DNA of 64,000 nucleotides from Bradyrhizobium sp. SZCCT0231 (GCF_018130245.1 NZ_JAFCKP010000005.1:287159-351158); one strand, 5' to 3'; positions 8,543 to 17,155 are shown, counted from the stretch's first letter. The notes: a model not told the origin generated them from the letters alone. A program made the numbers and translations.

Positions 8543-8794
8543 CTATCCGCCCCTCAACGCATTCTTGACCTCGCCGTCGGGCCAGGTCTCGTCGGCCGCG
8601 ATCACCCGCACGCGGGTCTGGTCGGCGGTATTGACCAGCACGTGCGAATTCACCCGCTCACCGCTCTGCTCGAGACGCAGATCGGTTTCGGGCTTCCAGC
8701 TCAGCGTGGTCGCGAGGTCGCCGGGAAAGATCTTCCATTGCGATCCGTCGTCGAGTTCGACGACATGGCTTTCCGCATGCGTGCGTATCTTCAT
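8543..8794 (-). CDS. conserved small hypothetical protein (83 aa)
   Basis: Start at ATG 8794 (MKIRTHAESHVVELDDGSQW), preceded by a G-rich GGGGTGG ribosome site. The sequence is rich in beta-strand character (VVELDDGSQWKIFPGD, SHVLVNTADQTRVRVI) and resembles a small beta-barrel, but I do not recognise a domain. No signal peptide and no Cys. Tail-to-tail with marR (1 bp between stops). It stands alone upstream of the divergent lytic transglycosylase, with 210 bp between them in which I see no gene. Confidence 0.65.
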   Translation of the reverse strand: MKIRTHAESHVVELDDGSQWKIFPGDLATTLSWKPETDLRLEQSGERVNSHVLVNTADQTRVRVIAADETWPDGEVKNALRGG

Positions 8795-9004
8795 TCCACC
8801 CCGATCTCTCGATGAACAGACTGCATACCGAAGGCAGGCCCCGGCCCGCGGCCGAAACTTTTCCTCCTTCCTGGTGTTGAGGGAATGCGGGAGATGCGAC
8901 ACTTGTTCCGACGGGAACGGCCGGCGCAATCGGGCAGAATTCACACATCGTTGCTGTTCCAGGAACCGACTCACACGGGCCATGTTTCCGGCTAGAATGT
9001 ATCC

Positions 9005-10234
9005 ATGAAGCACGCTGATTCCTCGCCCCGTTGCACGCGCCGGGCCCTGCTCCAGTCGGCGCTCGGTGCAGCCGCTTTGCTTGCACTCCCGCCCCACGCG
9101 CTCGCCGCGCCTCCGGGCTTCGACGAATGGCGCGAGAGCTTTCGCGCACGCGCGATGGCAAAAGGTATTTCCGCCGCGACATGGCAGCGCACGATGGGAC
9201 GGGTCGAGCCGGACATGAGCGTGTTCAAGCAGATGCGCAACCAGCCCGAATTCCACGAGCAGGTCTGGCAATACATCAACCGCCGCGTCTCGGACTGGCG
9301 CGTCATCAACGGCAAGATCGCGCTGAAGAGCAACGAGGCGCTGCTCGCGCGCATCGAGCGCGATTTCGGCGTCGAGCGCGGCACGCTGCTGGCGCTGTGG
9401 GGCGTCGAGTCCGCTTATGGCGATCCCTTGGTGCAACAGAACCACATGAGGCCGGTGTTTCCCTCGCTCGCCGCGCTCGCCTGGAACGAGCCTCGGCGCA
9501 AGGCCTATTGGGAGACCGAGCTGATCAACGCGCTGCGTATCGTCGACAAGGGCTGGAGCACGCCGGATGAAATGCGGGGATCCTGGGCCGGCGCGATGGG
9601 GCATTCGCAATGGATGCCGGAGGTCTGGCTCAATGTCGGCATCGACTATGACGGCGACGGCAAGGTCTCGCCGTTCGGCAAGCCCGACGATGCGCTGGGC
9701 TCGACCGCAAAATATCTCGTCAATCGCGGCAAGTGGCATCGCGGCGAGCATTGGGGCTACGAGGTGCGTGCGCCCGGCGAGATGAGCGGCAGCCGGACCT
9801 ATGCAGCTTGGGCTACCGCGGGCGTCACCCGCGCGGACGGCCAACCGTTTCCGCAGCCGAACGCATCCGCGCAGATGTGGACGCCGGTTGCGGGCGGACC
9901 GACCTTCCTGCTGGGACCGAATTTCTACTCGGTGAAGAGCTACAACCCTTCCATGAACTATGCGCTGGCGATCTGCCATCTCGGCGACCGCTGTCTCGGC
10001 GCGCCGCCCTTCATCCAGCCCTTCCCCGGCTCCGAACGCGCGCTGACGCTCGCGGAAGTGCAGGAGATGCAGACGCGCCTGACCAAGGCCGGCTTCGATA
10101 CCGGCGGCACCGACGGCCGCGTCGGCAACGACACGATGAAGGCGGTCAAGGATTTTCAGCAGCGCGCCGGCATCACGCCGGCGGACGGCTATGGCGGGCT
10201 GAAGGTGCTGGCCAAGCTGCGGCAGGGGTCGTAG
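9005..10234 (+). CDS. lytic murein transglycosylase, MltB/SltB type, with C-terminal peptidoglycan-binding domain
   Basis: Cleaves the MurNAc-GlcNAc bond of peptidoglycan to leave 1,6-anhydro ends. The N-terminus is Tat-like (TRRALLQSALGAAALLAL, cleavage after ALA), so it acts in the periplasm. The MltB-type domain spans residues 35-330. The catalytic glutamate is Glu135 in GVESAYG, and the family motifs SWAGAMGHSQWMP and DYDGDGK follow. Residues 345-405 form a PG_binding_1 domain (MQTRLTKAGFDTGGTDGRVG...). At 409 aa it has the common rhizobial architecture. Monocistronic; a palindromic repeat follows 19 bp after the stop. Confidence 0.95.
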   Translation: MKHADSSPRCTRRALLQSALGAAALLALPPHALAAPPGFDEWRESFRARAMAKGISAATWQRTMGRVEPDMSVFKQMRNQPEFHEQVWQYINRRVSDWRVINGKIALKSNEALLARIERDFGVERGTLLALWGVESAYGDPLVQQNHMRPVFPSLAALAWNEPRRKAYWETELINALRIVDKGWSTPDEMRGSWAGAMGHSQWMPEVWLNVGIDYDGDGKVSPFGKPDDALGSTAKYLVNRGKWHRGEHWGYEVRAPGEMSGSRTYAAWATAGVTRADGQPFPQPNASAQMWTPVAGGPTFLLGPNFYSVKSYNPSMNYALAICHLGDRCLGAPPFIQPFPGSERALTLAEVQEMQTRLTKAGFDTGGTDGRVGNDTMKAVKDFQQRAGITPADGYGGLKVLAKLRQGS

Positions 10235-10253
10235 GCCGACACCCTCTCCCGCC

Positions 10254-10357
10254 GTCATTCCGGGGCGCGCCACTTGGCGCGAGCCCGGAATCCATTCCAC
10301 CGCGTCGCTTGCTGCGCGATGGATTCCGGGCTCGCGCTACGCGCGCCCCGGAATGAC
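10254..10357. repeat. palindromic intergenic repeat, family A (GTCATTCCGGGGCGCGC type)
   Basis: Two inverted arms of about 40 bp: the left arm starts GTCATTCCGGGGCGCGC and ends GCCCGGAATCCAT, and the right arm is its near-perfect reverse complement, with about 23 bp between. A related copy lies at 32711-32826. The element fills the space between two convergent genes and could form a very stable hairpin able to stop transcription from both sides. Confidence 0.85.
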
Positions 10358-10364
10358 ACCGTGG

Positions 10365-11162
10365 TCAGTGCCGGTATTGCGGCTCTTCCGCATCGAGCTG
10401 GCGGCGGATGGCGGCGAGATGCAGCCGCGCGGATTCGGAGTCGCCCTCGCGCATCTGCCTGTAGGTCTCGGCCGCAACGGCAGGATCCACCGGCAGCACT
10501 TTCCGCCCCGTCGACATCGCCAGCACCTGCACTTCGGCGGCGCGCTCGAGGTAATAGAGATCGTCCCAAGCTTCCGCGATGGTCGGCGCCAGCACCATCA
10601 CGCCGTGATGCTTCATGAAGACGATGTCGGCATCGCCAACGGCGGAGGCGATGCGCGCACCCTCGCGGTTGTCGAGCGCGAGGCCGTTGTAGTCGCGATC
10701 CACGGCGGTGCGGCCGTAGAATTTCAGTGCGGTCTGGCCCGCCCAGATCAGGGGATCGCCCTCGGTCATCGACAACGCCGTGGCATAGGGCATGTGGGTG
10801 TGGAAGGCGACCTTGGCGCGCGGCAGGCGCTTGTGCATCTCGGCATGGATGTAGAAGGCAGTCGCCTCCGGCACACCCTCGCCGTCGAGCACGTTGCCAT
10901 GAAAATCGCAGATCAGGAGCTTTGACGCAGTCAGCTCGCGGAAGGCGTAGCCATAGGGATTGACGAGGAAGAGATCGTCATGACCAGGCACGACGGCCGA
11001 GAAATGGTTGCAGATGCCCTCCTCGAAGCCGTTGCGCGCCGCCATGCGGAAGCAGGCGGCAAGATCCTCGCGCGCGGTGCGGATCGCGTCGGTGGCGAGG
11101 TCCGGCCGGTTCGAGCGGAACGGCGCTGGCGAGGAAGAAGACGAATGGAGGCTATGCGCCAT
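10365..11162 (-). CDS. class II aldolase/adducin family protein (265 aa)
   Basis: Metal-dependent aldolase/adducin-fold protein. The zinc-ligand histidines are visible as His121/His123 in FHTHMPYA and His185/His186 in MKHHGVMV; Glu99 (PEATAFYIH) occupies the usual catalytic position. This subgroup is often annotated only as class II aldolase; substrate unknown. It probably acts on a small hydroxy-carbonyl metabolite in the cytosol. The SDR gene 97 bp upstream on the same strand suggests a short two-gene operon (dehydrogenase then aldolase), a common pairing in sugar or sugar-acid breakdown. The Ser-rich N-terminus (residues 4-13) may be disordered or reflect an alternative start. Confidence 0.88.
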   Translation of the reverse strand: MAHSLHSSSSSPAPFRSNRPDLATDAIRTAREDLAACFRMAARNGFEEGICNHFSAVVPGHDDLFLVNPYGYAFRELTASKLLICDFHGNVLDGEGVPEATAFYIHAEMHKRLPRAKVAFHTHMPYATALSMTEGDPLIWAGQTALKFYGRTAVDRDYNGLALDNREGARIASAVGDADIVFMKHHGVMVLAPTIAEAWDDLYYLERAAEVQVLAMSTGRKVLPVDPAVAAETYRQMREGDSESARLHLAAIRRQLDAEEPQYRH

Positions 11163-11259
11163 GGCGAAGGAAACCTCTGTCGGTCGGGAGCTGCCCCGTG
11201 TTGTACAGGGGCTGCGCCTGCGCGTCAGCCCCTGCGACCGCCACCCTGCCCTGCGCGGC

Positions 11260-12069
11260 TCAGGCCCGCCGCGGCACCCCGCCCGCGTTCATGCCGCCGT
11301 CGATGACGAGCTCGATGCCGGTGACATAGCGCGAGGCCTCGGAGGCGAGATACAGCACGCCCGAGGCGATCTCCGCGGCTTGGCCGGCGCGGCCCAATGG
11401 AGTGACGACACGGGCGCGCTCCTCCGGATCGATCGGAGCATTCTGGCCGGCGCCGGTCGCCCCGGTCGGGATCTTGCCCCAGATCGGCGTATCGATGATG
11501 CCGGGATGAACCGAGTTGACGCGGATGCCGTCGCCCGCCGCCGCGCACTCCATCGCGATCGATTTGGCGAACAGCCGCACGCCGCCCTTGGTCGCCGAAT
11601 AGGCCGATAATCCCGGCGAGCCGCGCAAACCCGCCAGCGAGGACATCATGACGATCGAGCCGCCGCCGGTCTTGCGCATCAACGGCAGGCAGTGCTTGAC
11701 CGAAAGAAACACACCATCGAGATTGATCGCATTCTGCTTGCGCCAGTCAGCGAGCGTCATGTCGACGATCGAAGGCACGGAAATGCCGATGCCGGCATTG
11801 GAAACGAGCACGTCGAGCCGGCCGTAGCGCTTGCCGACCTCAGCGGCGACCTCGATCCAGCGCTCCTCGCTGGTGACATCCTGCTCCAGGAAGATCGCCT
11901 TGCCGCCGGCCTTGGTGATGCGCCTGGCGAGCTCGGGGCCCCTCAGTTCGTCGATGTCGGTCGCGATGACCGTGGCGCCTTCGCGCGCGAACAGCTCGGC
12001 GATGGCCTCGCCGATGCCGGAGGCGCCGCCCGTCACCAGTGCGACCTTGCCCTCAACCTGCCCTGCCAT
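11260..12069 (-). CDS. short-chain dehydrogenase/reductase (SDR, 269 aa)
   Basis: Classical SDR oxidoreductase with a Rossmann fold. The cofactor motif TGGASGIG is at residues 13-20, Asp at the end of strand beta-2 (ATDID) favours NAD(H), NAG is near 91-93, and the active site is Ser143/144, Tyr157 and Lys161 (YSATK). The C-terminus has the usual VIDGGMNAGG. Start chosen at ATG 12069, which has GGGAG at the right distance; an in-frame GTG two codons upstream is less likely. First gene of a probable operon with the class II aldolase-like gene. The substrate is not identifiable. Confidence 0.92.
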   Translation of the reverse strand: MAGQVEGKVALVTGGASGIGEAIAELFAREGATVIATDIDELRGPELARRITKAGGKAIFLEQDVTSEERWIEVAAEVGKRYGRLDVLVSNAGIGISVPSIVDMTLADWRKQNAINLDGVFLSVKHCLPLMRKTGGGSIVMMSSLAGLRGSPGLSAYSATKGGVRLFAKSIAMECAAAGDGIRVNSVHPGIIDTPIWGKIPTGATGAGQNAPIDPEERARVVTPLGRAGQAAEIASGVLYLASEASRYVTGIELVIDGGMNAGGVPRRA

Positions 12070-12108
12070 GTTCACTCCCTTTCTTTTTGTTGTTCGAGGC
12101 CGTTATTG

Positions 12109-12158
12109 GCGCATGATCTTTGTCGGAAAACCGCTTCGCACTTTTCCGGATCATGCGC
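12109..12158. repeat. palindromic repeat, GCGCATGATC...GATCATGCGC hairpin, at the 3' end of recJ
   Basis: A 10-bp perfect outer stem (12109-12118 with 12149-12158) encloses a second stem made by CGGAAAA and TTTTCCG around CCGCTTCGCA. From memory this sequence type recurs in Rhizobiales genomes. It ends on the first base of the recJ stop codon (12158-12160) and separates recJ from the downstream SDR gene, so it may serve as a terminator or mRNA 3'-end stabiliser. Confidence 0.8.
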
Positions 12159-13999
12159 TATCTAATCACGGACGGCCCCTGATCCGGTAGCGCGACGTCG
12201 ACGACGCGGAATTGCACGCGCTCGGCGCCCTGGTAGCGATCGACCGAGAGCGAGCCCGCGACATGCATCTGCTGGCCGCGATTGGCGAGCAGCGCATTGC
12301 CGAGCTTCTGGCCGACCGAACGGAATGCGATGCCGTTGACGATGGCGCCGTCACCCGCCTTGAAACGCAGGCGCAGATGCGCTTGGCCGACCTCGTCGGC
12401 AAAGACGAGCTGATGCGCCGGCAGCGCCAACACCGGCTCCGGATTGCCGCTGCCGAAGGGACCGGCGCGGTTGAGCGTCGTCGCCAGCTCCGTCGTCACC
12501 GCGCGCGCCGAGACCGCGCCGTCGATATAGAGCTCGTTGACGTGGCGCGCCTCGGCGACGTCGCGCGCCAGCGCGTTCTCGAGATAGGCGCGGAATTCGG
12601 CGAGCTTCTCCTTCCGCAGCGTCACACCCGCGGCCATCGCGTGGCCACCGCCCTTGAGCAGGATGCCGTCGGCAACCGCCTGCCGCACCGCCTTGCCGAG
12701 ATCGACGCCGGCGATCGAGCGGCCCGAGCCGGTGCCGATGCCGCCCGGCTCCAGTGCAATGGCAAAGGCAGGCCGCGAAAACTTCTCCTTCAGGCGCGAA
12801 GCAACCAGGCCGACCACGCCCGGATGCCAGCCTTCGGAGGCCGTGACGATGACGCCGAGCTTGTCCTCGAAACCGATCGACGCCAGCGCCTCGGCTTCGG
12901 CCTGGGCTTCGGCCGCCTGCTCGATCACGCGGCGCTCGCTGTTGAGACGGTCGAGCTCGGCCGCGATCCGCGCCGCCTCGACGCTGTCGCCTTCGAGCAG
13001 CAGCCGCACGCCGAGATCGGCGCGGCCGATGCGACCGCCGGCATTGACACGTGGGCCCAGCATGAAGCCGAGATGCCAGGCCTCCGGCGGGCCGTTGAGC
13101 CGCGCCACGTCCATCAGCGCGGTGTGGCCGACATGGTCGCGCCGACGCATCGCGATCAGACCCTTGGCGACGAAGGCGCGGTTGAGGCCGATCAGCGGCG
13201 CGACGTCGGCGACCGTGCCGAGCGCGACGTGATGCAGCATGCCGAGCAGATCGGGCTCCGGCATCTCGCTCGTCCAGAAACCGCGCTGGCGCAGCTCGCG
13301 ATTGACCGCGACCAGCGTCACCAGCACGAGGCCGACGGCGGCGAGATGGCCAAGGCCGGAGAGATCATCGGGGCGGTTCGGGTTGACCAGCGCATCGACA
13401 TCGGGGAGATCGAGGCCGCATTGGTGGTGGTCGATCACCACCACGGACATGCCGAGGCGTTTGGCCTCGGCGAGCGGCTCGATGCTGGTGGTGCCGCAGT
13501 CGACGGTGACGAGCAGCGTCGCACCCTTTGCCGCAAGCCCCCGCACGGCGTCGACGTTCGGGCCGTAGCCCTCAAAAATCCGGTCGGGAATGTGGATCAG
13601 CGGATCGAGCCCGCAGTGGCGCAGGTGCCAGGCCAGCAGCGCCGCCGAGGTCGCGCCGTCGACGTCGTAGTCGCCGAAGATCGCGACCTTCTCGCCCCTC
13701 GCCGCCGCATCCGCGATCCGCTTGGCGGCGGCCTCCATCTCCGTCACGGTGAAGGGATCCGGCAGCAGCTTTCGGATGGTCGGATCGAGGAAGTCGGTAA
13801 CGGCGTCGGTGTCGATCCCGCGACCCGCCAGCACGCGCGCCAGCAGCTCCGGCAGCTGGTGCTGCTGCACGATGGCCAGCGCCTTCGCCGCCCCGCGCCC
13901 GTCCAGCCTGTCGCGCCAGAGCTTGTCGGTGAGCGAGCGCGCCACCCCCAGGAAGGCCTGGGGCGCTTCGACGGGCAAGGCTGTGGCAGGCGGCGTCAT
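12158..13999 (-). CDS. recJ: single-stranded-DNA-specific exonuclease RecJ
   Basis: 5'-3' single-strand exonuclease of RecF-pathway recombination and mismatch or base-excision repair. It is 613 aa. The DHH phosphoesterase motifs are complete: GDYDVDG with Asp110/112/114, the VDCGT segment near 167, and DHH at 190-192. The DHHA1 part has the GGGHAMAAG glycine-rich motif near residue 430, and a C-terminal OB-fold follows. Start at ATG 13999. It is followed by a palindromic repeat and then by the SDR gene on the same strand. Divergent from the MCP-like gene with 285 bp between, where I see no other gene. Confidence 0.97.
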   Translation of the reverse strand: MTPPATALPVEAPQAFLGVARSLTDKLWRDRLDGRGAAKALAIVQQHQLPELLARVLAGRGIDTDAVTDFLDPTIRKLLPDPFTVTEMEAAAKRIADAAARGEKVAIFGDYDVDGATSAALLAWHLRHCGLDPLIHIPDRIFEGYGPNVDAVRGLAAKGATLLVTVDCGTTSIEPLAEAKRLGMSVVVIDHHQCGLDLPDVDALVNPNRPDDLSGLGHLAAVGLVLVTLVAVNRELRQRGFWTSEMPEPDLLGMLHHVALGTVADVAPLIGLNRAFVAKGLIAMRRRDHVGHTALMDVARLNGPPEAWHLGFMLGPRVNAGGRIGRADLGVRLLLEGDSVEAARIAAELDRLNSERRVIEQAAEAQAEAEALASIGFEDKLGVIVTASEGWHPGVVGLVASRLKEKFSRPAFAIALEPGGIGTGSGRSIAGVDLGKAVRQAVADGILLKGGGHAMAAGVTLRKEKLAEFRAYLENALARDVAEARHVNELYIDGAVSARAVTTELATTLNRAGPFGSGNPEPVLALPAHQLVFADEVGQAHLRLRFKAGDGAIVNGIAFRSVGQKLGNALLANRGQQMHVAGSLSVDRYQGAERVQFRVVDVALPDQGPSVIR

Positions 14000-14284
14000 G
14001 ACGAGGCTATCGGTTGGGAACTATGGCTCCGGGCGATCACGCTGGCGGCCCAGGATTGGCTTTTAGGGGATTGGCCGGGAAAGTCCGGCGATTTGCAACG
14101 GCCGGGCCACACAAAGCGGTGGATGGCCGGCCGGCGGGCCGAAGTGACTATCATTTAGGCATTCCGCCGAACAGCAAATTAAGCAGGCGTTAGGCGGAAT
14201 CCTCGAAAAAGAATCGTATTCGATCTGTAAGTTGTTGTCCCGGGTTCATTGCAGATCAGACCTCATTGCCAAGGGAAGTCCCCG

Positions 14285-15361
14285 ATGTCTGCTGCGCCGG
14301 GTCTGAAAGCCAAGCCGATTGCCACCGAACCTGCGGACGATGATTCCGACATCTCCGCGCTGATCAACCGCCTCACTGCGGAGGTCAACCAGATCGCGGT
14401 CGACAAGACCAAGTCGATCCAGCAGATCACCAACCAGATGAAGATGCTGGCGCTGAACGCGCTGATCGAGAGCTCGCGCGCCGGCGCGCAAGGCGCGGGC
14501 TTTGCGGTGGTGGCGCAGGAGGTGCGCGGCGTCGGCCAGCAGGTCGAGACCATCGCCCGCGAGCTCGAGACCCAATTGACGAAACGCACGGGCGATCTCG
14601 TCGCCTCGATCGAGCGCATGAGCCAGCGCTCCCGCGGCGAGCGGATGGTCGACCTGTCGCTCAACGCCATCGAGCTGATCGACCGCAATCTCTATGAACG
14701 CACCTGCGACGTGCGCTGGTGGGCGACCGACTCTGCCGTGGTCGATTGCGCGGCCTCGCCTGGCGCTGCGGCCGTCTCCCATGCCTCGCAGCGGCTGGGC
14801 GTGATCCTGGGGGCCTACACCGTCTATCTCGATCTCTGGCTCTGCGACCTCGACGGCAACGTCATCGCCAACGGTCGCGCCGACCGTTTTCGCGTGGTCG
14901 GCCAGAACGTCGCCCACACCAAATGGTTTCGCGAGGCGCGATCCTTGCGCTCCGGCGACGACTATGTCGCCGGCGACGTCGAGAACCAGCCGCTGCTCGG
15001 CAATGCGCAGGTCGCGACCTATTGCGCCAGCGTCCGCGCCGGCGGCCAGGCCAATGGCGCGCCGATCGGCGTCCTCGCCATCCATTTCGACTGGGAGCCG
15101 CAGGCCCGCGCCATCGTCCAGGGCGTGCGCGTCGGCGACAGCGACAAGGCGCGTGTGCTGCTGGTCGATTCGAATTTTCGCGTGATCGCAGCCTCCGACG
15201 GCCAGGGCATCCTCAGCGAACGCATCTCGATCTCGCTGAACGGCCAGCGCTCCGGCTTCTATCAGGAACGCACGGGTGCGCTGGTCGCATTCCATGCCAC
15301 CCCGGGCTACGAGACCTATCGCGGGCTCGGCTGGTACGGCGTGATCGTCTGCGCGGCGTAA
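14285..15361 (+). CDS. soluble MCP-like receptor with inverted domain order (N-terminal signalling tip, C-terminal Cache-like sensor)
   Basis: Predicted chemoreceptor-like signalling protein, 358 aa. Residues about 45-90 carry the highly conserved CheA/CheW-contacting hairpin tip (NQMKMLALNALIESSRAG, then GFAVVAQEVRGVG). Only a short stretch of helix flanks it, not the full coiled coil. Residues 130-355 form an alpha/beta domain with Cache/PAS features (YLDLWLCDLDGNVIANG; GVLAIHFDWE; VLLVDSNFRVIAAS). There is no transmembrane segment or signal peptide, so it should be cytosolic. ATG 14285 has AAGGGAAG upstream. In typical MCPs the sensor precedes the signalling domain. No other chemotaxis gene is in the window. 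Confidence 0.85.
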   Translation: MSAAPGLKAKPIATEPADDDSDISALINRLTAEVNQIAVDKTKSIQQITNQMKMLALNALIESSRAGAQGAGFAVVAQEVRGVGQQVETIARELETQLTKRTGDLVASIERMSQRSRGERMVDLSLNAIELIDRNLYERTCDVRWWATDSAVVDCAASPGAAAVSHASQRLGVILGAYTVYLDLWLCDLDGNVIANGRADRFRVVGQNVAHTKWFREARSLRSGDDYVAGDVENQPLLGNAQVATYCASVRAGGQANGAPIGVLAIHFDWEPQARAIVQGVRVGDSDKARVLLVDSNFRVIAASDGQGILSERISISLNGQRSGFYQERTGALVAFHATPGYETYRGLGWYGVIVCAA

Positions 15362-15684
15362 GCAAGCAGCGGCCGCCTTCCCGAAATCGGACACGGTCGC
15401 CCATCCAATCCAAAACTCGCGAAAACAACCCCATGCACAGTAGCCTGAAGGTTGTTTTCATTGGCGTTTTTCGACGGCCTGTTCGCCGCCTTGCGTCCAT
15501 CAAGACATTTTGACACGTCGGGCAAAACGCTGGCAGCATTTTCCGGCAAGGTACGCCCGTTACAGGCAAGAGCCTGCGCCATGGGTCGGCTAGAGTCGCT
15601 TCGCATCACATTGATCGACGTGAGAGGCGCGAGTTCCGGTTGGCTTCGATCATCTCGCGCTCCGCAATCCCGAGGAGACATGCC
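15362..15684. other. 323-bp intergenic region with one hairpin
   Basis: No convincing gene. It contains the 15421-15459 hairpin repeat described separately and a stretch (15460-15600) that, from memory, is found in similar form elsewhere in the genus. Promoter elements for the NmrA-like gene could not be assigned with confidence. Confidence 0.5.
15421..15459. repeat. hairpin GAAAACAACC...GGTTGTTTTC
   Basis: Perfect 10-bp stem (15421-15430 with 15450-15459) and a 19-nt loop containing CCATGCACAGTAGCC. It lies 60 bp after the MCP-like gene. It could be a terminator, a small RNA element or one copy of a genus-specific dispersed repeat; nothing in the window decides this. Confidence 0.6.
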
Positions 15685-16428
15685 ATGAAGATCGTCGTGA
15701 TCGGCGGAACCGGATTGATCGGGTCCAGGCTCGTGGCGAAGCTCAAGCAGCACGGCCATGATGCTGTGGCAGCCTCGCCGAAATCCGGCGTGAACGCCGT
15801 GACCGGGGAAGGCCTTGCCGCGGCGCTGGCAGGCGCGGATGTCGTCGTCGACGTCGCCAACGCGCCGTCCTGGGAGCCGGCTGCCGTGCTCGAGTTCTTT
15901 CAACGTTCGAGCAGGACTCTCGTCGCGGCCGAGGCCGCAGCAGCCGTGAAGCATCACGTGGCGCTCTCGATCGTCGGCACCGACCGCTCGCCCGACAACG
16001 CCTATTTCCGTGCCAAGCTGGCGCAGGAAACCATCATCAAGTCCGCCTCGGTCCCCTACTCGATCGTGCGCGCCACCCAGTTCTTCGAATTCCTCGGGGC
16101 CATCGCCGAGACAAGCGTGATCGACGGGAAGATCGTCGTTCCCACGGCTCAGTTTCAGCCGATCGCGGCCGACGACGTCGTCGATCGCCTCGCGGAGGTC
16201 GCAACCGGCCGGCCGCTCAACGGCACGATCGATATCGCTGGCCCTGAGAAGGCCCCCTTCAATGAATTCATCGCACGCCGCCTGAAGGCGTCCGGCGACA
16301 CACGTCCCGTGATCGGAGATCCGAAGGCGCCGTACTACGGCGCCCCCATCGACGACACATCGCTGAATCCGCTCGGCGAGGCGCGGCTCGGGACGACGCC
16401 GCTCGCAACATGGCTCGTGAGCCTCTGA
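15685..16428 (+). CDS. NmrA-like / atypical SDR NAD(P)-binding protein (247 aa)
   Basis: NAD(P)-binding Rossmann protein of the NmrA/extended-SDR group. The dinucleotide motif is at the extreme N-terminus (MKIVVIGGTGLIG, GGTGLIG at 7-13). No classical YxxxK pair is evident, so it may be a redox sensor or an atypical reductase (ytfG/quinone-reductase-like). ATG 15685 has GAGGAGA at the right distance; the frame continues upstream but without coding character. The cupin gene starts 50 bp downstream on the same strand, suggesting an operon. Confidence 0.88.
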   Translation: MKIVVIGGTGLIGSRLVAKLKQHGHDAVAASPKSGVNAVTGEGLAAALAGADVVVDVANAPSWEPAAVLEFFQRSSRTLVAAEAAAAVKHHVALSIVGTDRSPDNAYFRAKLAQETIIKSASVPYSIVRATQFFEFLGAIAETSVIDGKIVVPTAQFQPIAADDVVDRLAEVATGRPLNGTIDIAGPEKAPFNEFIARRLKASGDTRPVIGDPKAPYYGAPIDDTSLNPLGEARLGTTPLATWLVSL

Positions 16429-16478
16429 GGCTCCGGCGGTGCAGTCATCACTCCAGCTCCGGCAATGAGGGAAATCCC

Positions 16479-16895
16479 ATGCGCAGATTGTTGATCGCAG
16501 CGGCGGTCTATGCCGCATCTGTCCTGACGGCCCATGCAGCCGAGCCGGCGGCCCGATCGGCGAAAGTGTCGGTCGTGTTCGACCAGGCGCTGCCGAACGT
16601 CCCGGGCAAGAGCATGAAGGGTGTTCTGGTCGAGTACGGTCCCGGAGGCTCCTCGCCCGCCCACATCCACGCGCCCTCCGCCTTCATCTATGCCACGGTC
16701 CTGGAAGGCGCGATCCGCAGCCAGCTCAATGACGGCCCCGCAAAGGTCTTTCACAAGGGAGAGAACTTCTTTGAAAAGCCCGGCGATCGCCATGCCGTGA
16801 GCGCCAACGCCAGCGACACCGAGCCTGCGAAGCTGCTTGCCGTGTTCGTGGTCGACACGAACGACAAGGAGTTGACGACGCCTCTCGCGAAGTAG
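16479..16895 (+). CDS. exported cupin domain protein (138 aa)
   Basis: Periplasmic single-cupin protein. Signal peptide at residues 1-20 (MRRLLIAAAVYAASVLTAHA). Cupin motif 1 is PAHIHAPSAFIYATVLEG, motif 2 is FFEKPGDRHAVSAN; these supply the metal ligands. Substrate unknown. It is a paralogue of the cupin at 6961-7464 with long shared blocks (ALPNVPGK, GPGGSSPAH, IRSQL, SANASDTEPAKL). Both sit downstream of a redox-type gene: an NmrA-like protein here, an AhpD-like protein there. Confidence 0.85.
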   Translation: MRRLLIAAAVYAASVLTAHAAEPAARSAKVSVVFDQALPNVPGKSMKGVLVEYGPGGSSPAHIHAPSAFIYATVLEGAIRSQLNDGPAKVFHKGENFFEKPGDRHAVSANASDTEPAKLLAVFVVDTNDKELTTPLAK

Positions 16896-17155
16896 TGTCA
16901 GACCTGCCAGCGGAGACCGACGATCGTCACGCTATCGATGCGTCGTCGTCCAGCGGGATGCTCCCCTCCGCGGCCCTCCGTGGAGTTCCGTGCACAAGCA
17001 TGTGAGCCCATACGTTGATCGATGGTGGAACCGGCTCAGGCCCCCGCTGAAACGCCACTTGTCGTGCGGCCAGCACGCCCCAAATGAACGGAATTGCGAC
17101 CGCCCGATTTACATTGGGCGGGACCCATCCGAGGTTCTCCGTCGCGGAGGCCAAC

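Noticed and set aside
8795-10300. Upstream extension of the small gene at 8543-8794 to a 585-codon frame
   Set aside because: It runs antisense through the lytic transglycosylase. Only the last 83 codons have coding character and a ribosome site.
12212-14158. A 648-codon plus-strand frame over recJ
   Set aside because: Shadow of recJ; composition is dominated by Arg, Asp and His, and there is no ribosome site or motif.
15213-16518. Long minus-strand frames across the NmrA-like gene and its upstream region
   Set aside because: No domain, shadow composition, and they conflict with the well-supported plus-strand gene.
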